A stretch of DNA of 64,000 nt from Tamarix chinensis (taxonomy: Eukaryota; Streptophyta; Magnoliopsida; Caryophyllales; Tamaricaceae): the NCBI GenBank assembly GCA_030549775.1, contig CM060177.1, forward strand, positions 54,996,638-55,060,637. Reading direction: 5' to 3'. A model generated the notes under the pieces. That model worked only from the letters and a program-made list of their open reading frames with translations, was not told where the DNA came from and searched no databases. Both the position numbers and the translations under genes were made by a program. Of this stretch, positions 35,935 to 47,472 are shown one piece after another. Positions within the stretch are counted from its first letter, which is position 1. Every line of letters starts with the position of its first letter.

Positions 35935-36983
35935 TTAAGCACATCTATAAAACACTTCATTCAAATAAAAGGAGCAACTATTGTTCTTAATAATGAAATG
36001 AAAGCCTTCCTTATCCAAAAAAGAAATAGATATGATGTTCCTACTTATAGCAGGTACATAATAGCAATTATTAAGTTCTAGAATCAATCCCGATGGTAAG
36101 GCTAAATTGAATGTTCCTACAGCTTGAGCAGCAACTCTTGCTCCATTTCCAACGCGTAGGTCCAATTCTCCTTTTGCCATTATTCTACTCTCCTTTAGAC
36201 CCTGCACATTTGTACAAATGTGAGATCCACATCCGGTATCTAATACCCATGAAGAAGTAGAAGTAGTAACATTTACTTCTATAATATAAATACCTGAAGT
36301 TGTGGCTTCAACCAGGCCATTCTTCTTATCTTCCAAGTATTTCTTACAATTTATCTTCTAGTGGCCAGACTTTTTACAATAGAAGCATTGATGGTTAGCA
36401 GTTGGTCCAGGCTTAGGATTGGCCTTGTTAAGTTTGTTCCAGTTCTTAACTGGAGTCTTACTCTTACCTTTGGGATTAACCTTTCCTTTACCTTTACCAA
36501 ATCTCTTGAAACCTTTGCCCTTTTGAACCATTAAAACATTATTTGGATTCTTAATGTTTTGTTTAGCAGTCTTAAGCATCCCATGCAACTCAGTTAGCGA
36601 TTTATTGAGATCATGCATGATGTAGTTCATGACAAACTGATCATATGACTCAGGCAACAATTGCAGGATCAGATCCGTAGCCAACTCTTGGTTAATGGGA
36701 ACATCTAATCTCTGAAGATAATCGACATAGCCAATCATCTTAAGAACATGTGGACTGACTGGGTTCCCTTATGTGAGCTTGCATGAGAACAATGCTTTTG
36801 TAGTCTCAAACCTTTCAACTCGAGCTTGTTTCTCAAACAAGTTCTTGAGTTCATTGATAAGAGCATGGGCATCAACCATGCGCTCAAACTATTTTTGAAG
36901 GTCTGATTGCATGCAAGATAACATTAGATAAGCTACATCCAATGACTCATCTTTGTGCTTACGATAAGCAGTTTGCTTGACAC
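35935..36983 (-). pseudogene. Cop2 gag (C-terminal part) and protease
   Basis: Gag resumes left of the nested element and carries stops at 36889-36891 (TAG), 36769-36771 (TAA) and 36358-36360 (TAG). The last lies inside the CCHC knuckle after CFYCKKSGH, where Trp is common. The protease frame (35935-36336) has W-V-L-D-T-G, the active-site motif. The TAG stops look like single substitutions at Gln or Trp codons. Gag continues on the other side of the nested element at 44212. Confidence 0.85.
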
Positions 36984-38773
36984 TAGTGTGACCGTAGCCG
37001 GCACGCAATTTAAACCCTCTTGTTGTCAATTGTAGCACTGGTAAATAAGGGTATCGTTCTAGCCGGGGATTGAGAGGGCTCACCTCTAATTAACTAGCTT
37101 GGAAATAAAACTAAAAATAAAAATAAAAATCCTAGATAAAATAAATGAATAAGAAAAATACTAATGGGGGTTTATCAAAATAATAAAATAATAAAAGGAA
37201 TAAAATAAAATAAACTAATAATGAAAATAATGGGAAACCGCAGATATGAGAGACATGTTAGGGAAATAAAAATCTACCACTAGATTAGGTTGAAAATATA
37301 ATATTTATTTCTAAGTTATCTTTTAATCGTGAGAATGAGATCGACCAAGTTGCACACCAAACGCAGGTCCATACACCTTATATTACTTCCCTTAATTAAT
37401 TAATACGACCACGTGCCTATATTAACCCTATTAAATACTAACAGTATAGCAGCGACAAGCGGCTCCTATATTTAACTAGATTTAATGCATTAAGTGTAAG
37501 TGGAAGGCTGTCAATCTAAGTACCCAGACTAGTACAAAACGCATGTCTAGCTGTATTTCCTATTCTTGACCCACACGTATCGAAACGTTTTACCACTTCG
37601 GTTAGAATCACAAAACGATTAGGTGAATTGTTATCTAACCTAGCTGCAATTTATACATATAAATTCTAGTATATTTAGATGGCCACCTAGCAAGCAATTA
37701 ATCCTACATACTGTCACTTATGAGGTACCAGAACAAGGCATGCACCAAATAAACTATACTTGATAGAATTATACATATAAACGATAGCAATTAATATAGA
37801 GTCAAGAAACAATCTCACGAAACAAAGAAAATAAAATTATAATTCAAACCATAGTCTAGGGTTTCAATTCATTCCCTAACAATAAATAATCAGCCAGTCA
37901 TAATTAAAGAATTAATTACACAGAAATATATATCTAAAATATAAATTAAAAATAAGAGAAAGAAATAACCGGAATTAATTTTGGATAAAAGATCAAGAAT
38001 TTATTCAGATAAAAATTAATTTTATTTGAAATAAATTCTACCGGTATTAAATTCTTCCCCAAATTTTTCTTCCTCTCGGCACTTTAATTTCAGTGTAACA
38101 ATTCTTTTTCTTTTTCTTTTATTCTTGCTGACTCTGATGGCTGGCGGCTGACGGAGGTACAGGGTCGTTGAGTTCCGTGCGTCGCTGGCGTGGTTGCCTC
38201 GGATTCCGTGCGGCGCGTCACTCTCCTTCCTGCGGCTCTGCCCTGCGTGCGTCGTCCCCTGATCTGCTGCGCTTGACCGAGCCTATAAAGGCTCTGTCGC
38301 GCACTCCCAGACCTCTCTGCCCACTCCGTTCTCTTCGACCTGCCGCACGCTTTTTATAAAATTTGTGTGCCTTTGCCACGTCAGCCCTATGCTGACTTTT
38401 CTTCCTCGTCCGAGCGGCTGGCTTTTTTTTTCTTGTGCCGCATTCTTCTTTCGTTCTTGTTTCGAGCCTTTGGTTTCTTGTTGCGGGCCTTTGGGCCTTC
38501 GGCCTTTGGCCGTTGGTCCAAAGGTCCAATCTCTTTTTTTTTAATTTTCTTTTATTTAAAAACAATACCTGCAAAATAAAATTTAATAAATATTAATAAA
38601 TAATATTTTATTCTAAATTTACTTAATTTATATCATTTTAGCTCAAATAATAAAATTTATGCAATTTTTACCACTTAAGCATAAAACAATAATTATTCCC
38701 CTATATTAGTTAAATAAACTACCAAAAACTAAGATTATAAGGGTATAAAATGTGTCAAAATATGAACTCATCA
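36984..38773 (-). repeat. 3' LTR of the non-autonomous element (left)
   Basis: 1790 bp. The plus-strand start is TAGTGTGACC, where the other copy has TGGTGTGACC: the terminal CA became TA. It holds a GC-rich block (38130-38520) whose open frames on both strands are duplicated in the other LTR. I judge these non-coding because they overlap and show no domains. Confidence 0.9.
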
Positions 38774-38787
38774 CACCCCCACACTTA
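38774..38787 (-). other. Polypurine tract of the non-autonomous element
   Basis: TAAGTGTGGGGGTG on the minus strand directly before the 3' LTR start TGATGAG. Confidence 0.9.
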
Positions 38788-38791
38788 GCTT

Positions 38792-38811
38792 CTTGCTTGT
38801 CCTCAAGCAAG
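38792..38811 (-). promoter_or_regulatory. Hairpin with AGGA loop, 4 nt before the polypurine tract
   Basis: Minus strand CTTGCTTG-AGGA-CAAGCAAG: a perfect 8-bp stem with a 4-nt loop. The same loop and spacing recur at 40595-40614 with a different, fully compensated stem. Likely an RNA structure near the 3' end of the genomic transcript. Its role is unknown to me. Confidence 0.7.
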
Positions 38812-40576
38812 TTATTACTCTAAACAGATAAAATTAAATTAACTAGCCACTTTCGTAGGTCTGACGATTACACTTAGCATGTGTAACAAGCCCTTTAAAC
38901 CCCTAGGTTACCCATCGAGGACGAGTAAGGTCTCGTGAGGGTTTCGCAGATGATATACCCACAAAATCACACACAAATAAAATGAAAAATCACACCTAAA
39001 TAAAAATAAATAAAATAAATAAAACCATATACCTAACACCCTTAACCATATTTGTCTCAGAATATTTTACTTTCAAATGTCAAGATTAGCAATCAATCAA
39101 AATTCAGCATTGGAAGATTTAAAGGATCAATTTCAACATATGGTTCACACATAAACATGATAGGTATGAACAGATCACTATTATGGATGAAAATCTACCA
39201 CGCCTTAGTCACATCAAGATCCATCCTCACTATGGATACCCTCTATTTTTTTTTTCTCTCTTAGATTCATGGCTACAAATGTATAGGAACACTCATGTAT
39301 GTGAGCTAAGATGATAAAAATAATAAATGACTCACATATATAAACAAAGAAGGCTCATGTTCTTGTGGATAAAACCTCATGAAAGATACCAAATATTTGC
39401 CAAATGGACTGAACCATATGCTTAACTCTTGTGACTAATCTCCAACAGATCAAAGGCTGCTCATCTCAAGAATCAAATAAGACTTACTTATTGGTTGTAA
39501 CGGGGTTTAAGGTAAAGAAGGGTATGGAGTATTTTAGGAGTGTGGTGCTAAAAAGATCAAGAGCTAGTGGAATCTAATAGGTAGATGAAATATAAGCTTA
39601 ATTCCACATCATCGATCATTGATACATATCTCCAACTTAACACCAAAATAGAATATGAATAGAACTTTCTCAACATAATCTCCATAACTCCCTCTCTTCC
39701 TTATATCCAACATTTTTTTTTCTTTTTTTTTTGACAGTTTTCTTTTTTTTTTCAAATTTTTTTCCTCCACCAAACATAACCAATCCCTTTTCTTAGCATG
39801 CATATATTTCTTTCACACACACATTCACAACCACTTTTTATATCCATAATGATTTGATTTCCTTCCACTAGCTTTAAGCAATGGTAAAGATATTAAGGCC
39901 CGAAGGTTGTTGAATGTGGGTAATAACAAAAAATGTATGCTCCATGTATAGGCTCAAAAGGGTTTCTATAGGATGTGCATCATGGATACACAAATTAGGT
40001 TAAGCTATTTGGTCATGTGATGGATAATTCCTAAGCTGCCTTTATCATTTTCTCAATCAGAGCATGTTTTGACTATAAGCTTTGACTAGCACAAGAGTAA
40101 GTTCTAGTAATCTCTATAGTCCATTACAAGATCTATGGCAAATAATTTGATCAAAGCAATTAAACATATATGAGGTTTACAAAGAAAATTTTGAAGCCAA
40201 GAAAAATAAATGATTTTGTCTAAATTCGCTCAGAAAAAGAAGGTACATATGGTTCAAACGCTCACTGAGGAATGTGACAAATCTCAACATGCCATGTCGG
40301 TGGTTAGAAAATCATACATGTTCTTTCTCCATTCACATTTAGGCACATAGATATGTGTTCCCTATATCGAAATCAACACAAAAAATCTCCACTTACTTTA
40401 TCTCGATTTCATGATCCTCTTTTCGTTAGATTTCAAAGATATACTCCTCATTAACTAGTTAAGGCTTCCTATGACTCTAAAAATACTAAACACTCTAAAA
40501 AAAATAAAAATTAAACACTCTAAAAAAAATTAAAACAATTTTTTTTTTCATTTTTTTTTCACGCATAAAACACACG
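38812..40576. other. Non-coding 3' region of the non-autonomous element
   Basis: AT-rich, between the two hairpin/polypurine modules. Includes homopolymer tracts (about 39711-39761) and no domain-bearing frames. Confidence 0.6.
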
Positions 40577-40590
40577 CACCCCCACACTTA
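40577..40590 (-). other. Second, internal copy of the polypurine tract
   Basis: TAAGTGTGGGGGTG, identical over 14 bases to the tract at 38774-38787 but 1.8 kb inside the element. It may act as an additional plus-strand primer or be a remnant of an older element 3' end. Confidence 0.8.
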
Positions 40591-40594
40591 AATC

Positions 40595-40614
40595 ACACAT
40601 TGTCCTCAATGTGT
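40595..40614 (-). promoter_or_regulatory. Second AGGA-loop hairpin, 4 nt before the internal polypurine tract
   Basis: Minus strand ACACATTG-AGGA-CAATGTGT: a perfect 8-bp stem. Compared with the hairpin at 38792-38811, the inner three pairs are the same and all five outer pairs differ while staying paired. Confidence 0.7.
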
Positions 40615-40765
40615 AAACAACTAAGGAAACATGAAATTTAATGTATGGAGAAAACAAAATAAATAAATAAATATAGGATAGAAAACTCCCTTATGACATT
40701 GGGTTGCCTCCCAAGTAGCGCTTGTTTTTACGTCTTCAGCCTAACGTGATCTCGGTTTTTATCGT

Positions 40766-42241
40766 TCAAAGTGGATACGTCCACTTCAGAGCTGCTTCAC
40801 CAAATCCTTCCTTGTGATGATCATCTTTATCCTGCAAGGAAGAAAAAGAAAAAATGTTAGATTTAATGAAAGATTTGATCCAGCAAGAACGTAACTTACT
40901 TAGCATAGAGTTTAAGCTCGTGTGTAGAGAGAGAATGTTTTGTCCAATGTCCATGTATCGTGATCTCTCTATCGAAGGAACATATTTTCCCATCTCAAAA
41001 TCTTTAAACACATCCTTCCAACATAACCTCTCCTTTGGAGCATCACGCTTCTTATTAAATGTATCCAAGGTGATTTGATTACTCTCTTCACTCTTGGATC
41101 CATACAACCTGCTAAAAGAGGGAAAACAAGGAGTGTGGTTAGCATAAATAAAATCAACGTGGTTCAAAGGCTTACCTTGTGTCTCATGGTCATCTCCAAG
41201 CAAAAGTGGGGAATAAATGTTCAAAGATGGTATATGGTAGGTGAAAGTGATAGTCTTGTCATCCATATACTTCTCTTTGTTCACTTGATCCTCATTTTGA
41301 TGAGATTCTTCTTCTACTTTTATAAGCTCTTCTTCCACTTGATCTTGCTCTTCACTGTTTTTCATGGAAACCTCCTCAACTAGCTCATCCTCACATTCAG
41401 ATATGGCATCATCATCCTCATAACTCTGACTTGAATTTTGAATTGAAGTACCAGAGAGCTCTTCTTGTACTTGTGATTGATTCAGCAGGTTGACCATATA
41501 ACCCATTTTCTCCTCTATCACTGACACCCTTTCATTTTGCATAATCTGACGTTGCACCAGTTGATTTAGGTTGTTTGTCAGTGCTTCAAAAATCTTATCA
41601 ATTTTTTCTGAACTTGAGGGCTCTGAAACTGGAGAAGATTCTTGTTGAGGATATTGATAATGTTTTGACGCTTCATAATCACATATGTAAGGGTCTTGAT
41701 ATGGCACTGAATAATGATCATTCATTTATATCAGTTGATTTTGGCTTTCTGCCAACTGGTTTTGACCATGTATCAGTTCTTCAAGAATCTTATCCATTTT
41801 TTCTGAACTTGAGGGTTCTGAAACTGGAGAAGAATCTTGTTGAGGATATTGATAATATTTTGAAGCTTCATATTCGTGCATGTAAGGGTCTTGATATGGC
41901 ACTTGATACTGATCATTCATCCCCCATCCAAAGTTGGGTTGATGCCTCATTTCCGAATAGTATGTGCTTGTATAAGGATCATGTCCTTGAAAACCATTGA
42001 AGGATTGAGCACCGGATTGTGTCCATCCTCCTCCTCTCATAGCTTGTTCATGGTAAGCATATGGATTTCCTTGTGTATGACACACTCCACTTGTATTAAT
42101 AACTCTAGCTTCAGCTACCTGCAAAACAAGAGCAGTAAGTTTGTTAAGTTTATCTTCAAGACTACTCATACTTACCTCATTTACTCTTGCGTTAAGATTC
42201 AAGCAAAGTTGTCCATAACTAAAGGATCCTCTCATAGCCAC
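40766..42241 (-). pseudogene. Gag-like frame of the non-autonomous element, one stop, internal duplication
   Basis: A 171-codon frame (42241-41726) and a 319-codon frame (41725-40766) are in the same phase, separated by a single TAA. The first starts MAMRGSFSYGQ, with a coiled-coil-like stretch (SSLEDKLNKLTALVLQVAEA). A 65-codon module, MND-Y-VPYQDPY---YEAS through SSPVSEPSSSEK-DKI, occurs twice in tandem: at 41918-41920 leftwards and again from 41725. The second part is acidic (Glu-rich around 41290-41420). Near 40830-40856 the minus strand has a T/C-rich tract ending TTGCAG, an ideal splice acceptor, so the tail (KDDHHKEGFGEAALKW) may be a separate exon. It resembles the C-terminal part of Athila-type Gag. 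I cannot identify a capsid core or zinc knuckle. Confidence 0.55.
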
Positions 42242-42398
42242 CTGAAAACACTAACACTTCAAAGGAAAAGGTTAATATCAAAACAAAACACACCAAAAAT
42301 CCTAAGAAAATCTAAAACAAAACTAAGAGAAAAAATACAAAAACACTAAAAATAAAAACACACTGAAAATACTAGCAAAATAAAGGTGAAGTTACCAA

Positions 42399-42416
42399 TC
42401 CCCGACAACGGTGCCA
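42399..42416 (-). other. Primer binding site of the non-autonomous element (tRNA-Asp-like)
   Basis: Minus strand TGGCACCGTTGTCGGGGA, 5 nt after the 5' LTR. It matches the 3' end of plant tRNA-Asp(GUC) at 16 of 18 positions, with two transitions. Athila-type elements commonly use tRNA-Asp. Confidence 0.8.
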
Positions 42417-42421
42417 AAAAT

Positions 42422-44211
42422 TGGTGTGACCGTAGCCGGCACGCAATTTAAACCCTCTTGTTGTCAATTGTAGCACTGGTAAATAAGGGTATCGTTCTAG
42501 CCGGGGATTGAGAGGGCTCACCTCTAATTAACTAGCTTAGAAATAAAACTAAAACTAAAAATAAAAATCCTAGATAAAATAAATGAATAAGAAAAATACT
42601 AATGGGGGTTTATCAAAATAATAAAATAATAAAAGGAATAAAATAAAATAAACTAATAATGAAAATAATGGGAAACCGCAGATATGAGAGACATGTTAGG
42701 GAAATAAAAATCCACCACTAGATTAGGTTGAAAATATAATATTTATTTCTAAGTCATCTTTTAATCGTGAGAATGAGATCGACCAAGTTGCACACCAAAC
42801 GCAGGTCCATACACCTTATATTACTTCCCTTAATTAATTAATACGACCACGTGCCTATATTAACCCTATTAAATACTAGCAGTATAGCAGCGACAAGCGG
42901 CTCCTATATTTAACTAGATTTAATGCATTAAGTGTAAGTGGAAGGCTGTCAATCTAAGTACCCATACTAGTACAAAACGCATGTCTAGCTGTATTTCCTA
43001 TTCTTGACCCACACGTATCGAAACGTTTTACCACTTCGGTTAGAATCACAAAACGATTAGGTGAATTGTTATCTAACCTAGCTGCAATTTATACATATAA
43101 ATTCTAGTATATTTAGATGGCCACCTAGCAAGCAATTAATCCTACATACTGTCACTTATGAGGTACCAGAACAAGGCATGCACCAAATAAACTATACTTG
43201 ACAGAATTATACATATAAACGATAGCAATTAATATAGAGTCAAGAAACAATCTCACGAAACAAAGAAAATAAAATTATAATTCAAACCATAGTCTAGGGT
43301 TTCAATTCATTCCCTAACAATAAATAATCAGCCAGTCATAATTAAAGAATTAATTACACAGAAATATATATCTAAAATATAAATTAAAAATAAGAGAAAG
43401 AAATAACCGGAATTAATTTTGGATAAAAGATCAAGAATTTATTCAGATAAAAATTAATTTTATCTGAAATAAATTCTACCGGTATTAAATTCTTCCCCAA
43501 ATTTTTCTTCCTCTCGGCACTTTAATTTCAGTGTAACAATTCTGTTTCTTTTTCTTTTATTCTTGCTGACTCTGATGGCTGGCGGCTGACGGAGGTACAG
43601 GGTCGTTGAGTTCCGTGCGTCGCTGGCGTGGTTGCCTCGGATTCCGTGCGGCGCGTCACTCTCCTTCCTGCGGCTCTGCCCTGCGTGCGTCGTCCCCTGA
43701 TCTACTGCGCTTGACCGAGCCTATAAAGGCTTTGTCGCGCACTCCGAGACCTCTCTGCCCACTCCGTTCTCTTCGACCTGCCACACGCTTTTTATAAAAT
43801 TTGTGTGCCTTTGCCACGTCAGCCCTATGCTGACTTTTCTTCCTCGTCCGAGCGGCTGGCTTTTTTTTTCTTGTGCCGCGTTCTTCTTTCGTTCTTGTTT
43901 CGAGCCTTTGGTTTCTTGTTGCGGGCCTTTGGGCCTTCGGCCTTTGGCCGTTGGTCCAAAGGTCCAATCTCTTTTTTTTTAATTTTCTTTTATTTAAAAA
44001 TATTACCTGCAAAATAAAATTTAATAAATATTAATAAATAATATTTTATTCTAAATTTACTTAATTTATATCATTTTAGCTCAAATAATAAAATTTATGC
44101 AATTTTTACCACTTAAGCATAAAACAATAATTATTCTCCTATATTAGTTAAATAAACTACCAAAAACTAAGATTATAAGGGTATAAAATGTGTCAAAATA
44201 TGAACTCATCA
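42422..44211 (-). repeat. 5' LTR of the non-autonomous element (right)
   Basis: 1790 bp with intact TG...CA ends, no length difference from 36984-38773 except balanced changes. Confidence 0.92.
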
Positions 44212-44391
44212 GATACGTGGGGCATTAGCTGCCGGTTCCTGAGGGACTGCCTGTTCTAGGACATAGTGTTTCCTTTCTTGAGTGAGAACTATTCTCAAAT
44301 TTCTTTGCCAGTCGAGGAAGTTATTTCCATTTAGTTTGTCCTTCTCAAGGACCGATCGCAGTGAGAATGTGTTGGTGTTATTATTTGCCAT
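44212..44391 (-). pseudogene. Cop2 gag N-terminal fragment
   Basis: Starts MANNNTNTFSLRSVLEKDKL and reads the typical copia gag N-terminus (LNGNNFLDWQRNLRIVL) for about 58 codons. It is then cut by the non-autonomous element. Gag continues at 36978 leftwards. The ATG is chosen because the MANNN start and downstream motif are conserved in this lineage. Confidence 0.85.
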
Positions 44392-46085
44392 ATGGATCTA
44401 CAACAAAAGATATGCGAAGATTTAAATTTTTGCTTCTTAAAAATTAGATTCTATATACTCGACAAAGTAAAAGAATCTCCCACTAAATCTCATTGTCCCT
44501 TTGAGATTTTGCAGGCCAGGACCCATAATTCACTAACACGTAAGTAAGCTTTAGCTTATCGCTTAAGATATTAGTAATTTAGGTAAGCAACACCTTACTA
44601 ATTACATCCTATGTAACTCCTGGTTGTTAGTTGACATCTAATGTCCTGTCATTCCCAACCTTATGCCTCAAGGCCCAAAACTGTTTTGATAGCCCTGTGA
44701 AGTCCAACCAATACGTTTAACAAATGACAATCATCACAAACTATTATACCAAGATAATCATGAATGCTTTGCTTTGGCAAACCCATTCAATGACGATACT
44801 GGTGTTAATAGCATGAGGTAATGGGAAGGCATTTAAGACTTATATTAAAGGGACAACTACGTACGCAAAACATTCACAAATGATAGCTACGTAGAATATA
44901 CGAAGTAAATACACAACAGAATACTAAGTGTGTGATATAGCATGGCCTTAGAAAAAAATTGACTAGCAACCAATTGCCACTATTCTTCTTCAAACACCAC
45001 CAGTCTTGAACTCTTCAAGGCAATTCCTTTGCTTCAAGTGCTAAACTCCTATCATTTAGGATGTACACTACATTCTAATGATCTAGCTAATAGCATTAAG
45101 GATACATACAAAAGGGTGTCCTAGAATACAAGAGATCTATGAAGGGAGAAAATATTTACAAAATACTTAACGAATCGCAGGCCGTAAAACCATTACAAAA
45201 TTACATAACGACACGCAGGTCGTATTAAATGAGGCCATGCTATATCACTATGATAAACTGCTCCATACCTGTACTCATGCATTTATCATATAAAGTAACA
45301 TACAAGCATGTGCAAAATAAGATAACGTAGGGATAAGGGAAGTGCCCCTGGCAGCGGTTATTAAATTAATGACATTAATTAATTTCAATAATAAAAATTT
45401 AATGGATTGATCCAATCATTCCAAAACCCATCCAATCCCTATCGGACTTAAAACACCATAATCAAACCCTATTTAATAGACCAATATGAATTAATCACAT
45501 TAATTTACCTTTATTGAAAAGGCGTTACATAACTCATCAAATTAATGAAATCTCATTGTCTAATATAAATTAAATCATATTTAATTTCTATAATCAAATC
45601 ATATTTAATTATCTAATATAAATTAATCGCATTAATTTATCTTTATTGAATAGACGTTACATAACTCATCAAATTAATGAAATCTCATTCATAAGGCCAG
45701 AATAAATTACTCAAATTAATACAACCTTTGAATAGATATTTCAAAATTATGCATATGCATCTACCCTAATCCTAGCCGCCAACAAGAACCAAAACCGAAA
45801 CTAGTAGATCAAATCTACTACCACATAAAATGATATGTACAACATATTCATAAACTTAAGAGATTAACCTTTTGAATCCCTTAAAATCAATCAAATTTAT
45901 CATCAAATAAAGATGATAAAATAAAACCGAATCAAAAGATTCAATTGATTAGATCTATGAAATTAGACCAAATCAATTAATCCAAAATAAAAAAATATAT
46001 ATTAGAGTGAATAAGGGAAATATCACATCAACCCCTATCGAAACAAAGAACAAATTCAACAGGCCGAAAGAAATCATATCACTTT
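44392..46085 (-). other. Cop2 long leader, no gene
   Basis: 1.7 kb between the primer site and the gag start, AT-rich with no domain-bearing frame. Long leaders are common in Angela/SIRE-type elements. Confidence 0.6.
45485..45692. repeat. 132-bp-spaced direct repeat in the Cop2 leader
   Basis: A 76-bp block (45485-45560) recurs at 45617-45692 with a few differences. The shared core is GCGTTACATAACTCATC-like and AAATTAATGAAATCTCATT. Confidence 0.8.
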
Positions 46086-46097
46086 GCTCTGATACCA
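46086..46097 (-). other. Cop2 primer binding site (tRNA-iMet)
   Basis: TGGTATCAGAGC on the minus strand, one base after the 5' LTR end. Confidence 0.92.
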
Positions 46098-46098
46098 C

Positions 46099-47472
46099 TC
46101 TAGGAATTTAGCCAAGCAAAACACAACGTAGCGGAATAAAATCAAAGGCTAAATTTATCAGGAACATATGCTAGATTAAAGACGAACCTACTTGATCCAA
46201 TTGAGTTTGTTTCAATTGATTGATTTCAATCTCCTTTGAGCGAGCGAGTGTGAATTGTGTCACACCTCTACCGGTATCCACACACTTTGAATCTGGATCA
46301 CTAATGAAGCGTGCTAGCGCTAATGGAACACTCTCTCAATTTTGTGAATAACCAGCGTTGGTGGCTAGGTTATTTTCTCCCACTTAGAGAGAGAGCAAAA
46401 AGGTGTATATATAATAAAACCCCAGCTTGGGTATTTATATTAACACTCTAGCCCACTTAGAGGCATTGGACTTGGGCCTTAATCACATTAAAACCACTTT
46501 GACTTGATGAGATATTAATCATATTAGGATCTCATCTTATTCTTTTGATCCAGTTCAGTTCGGTGTGCGACCCTGTAAATTCACATAATATTGGCAATGG
46601 ACCAAAACTCCTTTTGGGCTCACAAATCATAAGAGGTCTCTAGCAAGACGTTATGACTACCCAAATTACGCAAATGTCCTATGCTCGACATAACCTATTA
46701 ATAACCCGTATATTTGTCCTTTTGTCACACGATATTTAGATTGAACACAAGGCATTTGTCGTGTCATCCTTGCTATGTTCAATCACATTCTTTCTCGATC
46801 ACCAAGTAAGAATAACATTAAACAAACGACACCTCGTTTGCACATGGCCATGCTATCATTAGTCATACTTGTCGAGGGGCCCAAAGATATCTCTCTCTCA
46901 TGTCATGAGAGGGACAAATCCCATCTTGATCAACTATGTGCCTCTATATGATTCACAACATGTTTAATCAATACCTTTATGATCACCCCTAATAAGGGTA
47001 ACGTTTGGTAATGTTAAATAGAATGATCATCATACCGGCAAATACGAAGATCTCAGGTCAAAGGACGATAAACAATTTAGAGAACACTGATGACACTTTG
47101 CACAATATTTAATGTAGTGTCCTCCTACTGGGTCGGTCCAATATCATGTTCCCCAACATGTATCTATGTTATTAGTTTGATATCTCATATCAATGATCAG
47201 TGGAACATGATCATCAACTAATCAATATACTAGTCTTATAATCACTAATATCCCTTAATTAGATGATATTAGACTAGGGACAGTTCTTGAATAATAATCT
47301 TTCTATCTATTAGTAGAGTTCCACAATCCAGTCACATACTTGATTATCTACATAAAGAATAATTATTCAAAGGGATAACAACATTTGAATGAATAAAATC
47401 ATTTGATGCTTTTATTAATAAGCACAATCTCTAAATAGGCAAATATAATTTATAACATATGATTGGTTCTAG
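46099..47472 (-). repeat. Cop2 5' LTR (right), outer end truncated
   Basis: Matches 31786-33160. On the plus strand it starts TCTAGGAATTT, so the terminal CA (minus) became GA. At its outer end it stops at GGTTCTAG, lacking the last 15 bp present in the other LTR (33161-33175), and joins the repeated gypsy segment through a shared AG. A TATA-like box (TATAAATA, minus) is at 46432-46439. Confidence 0.88.

Larger units (their letters stand above)
36984..44211 (-). mobile_element. Non-autonomous LTR retrotransposon (LARD/TR-GAG-like) inside Cop2 gag
   Basis: A 7.2-kb element with two 1790-bp LTRs. On the minus strand they start TGATGAGTTCATATTTTGAC and end GGTCACACCA (the outer copy ends ACTA). 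About 18 differences (1.0%). A tRNA-Asp-like primer site follows the 5' LTR, and a polypurine tract precedes the 3' LTR. The inside is only about 3.65 kb and carries a gag-like frame but no PR, RT or integrase, so it depends on a partner. Target duplication is GATAC (44212-44216) and GACAC (36979-36983), one mismatch. Removing the element and one copy keeps the Cop2 gag frame. Primer type and 3' features resemble Athila/Tat-type Ty3 elements. Confidence 0.9.
31786..47472 (-). mobile_element. Cop2: Angela-like copia element, decayed, inside the gypsy element
   Basis: On the minus strand: 5' LTR (46099-47472), tRNA-iMet site, 1.7-kb leader, gag-PR-INT-RT-RH, polypurine tract, 3' LTR (31786-33175). 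The proteins and the LTR start (TAATGGAAATATGCCC, resembling TGTTGGAAATATGCCC of Angela-type elements) suggest the Angela lineage. LTRs differ at about 1.7%. The outer end of the 5' LTR lacks its last 15 bp. Instead of a 5-bp target duplication there is a 230-bp repeat of gypsy sequence. Gag is interrupted by the non-autonomous element at 36984-44211. Several stops in gag and pol make it non-autonomous now. Confidence 0.9.

Noticed and set aside
38168..38579. Open frames repeated at 43606-44017
   Set aside because: These are two LTR copies of one element. The frames occur on both strands and have no domain. Conservation is due to the young age of the LTR pair.
36987..44211. LTR ends at TGTGACC with no target duplication
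   Set aside because: Shifting the end by three bases (36984 and 42422) gives a TG...CA LTR in the inner copy and 5-bp flanks differing by one base, and keeps the host gag frame.
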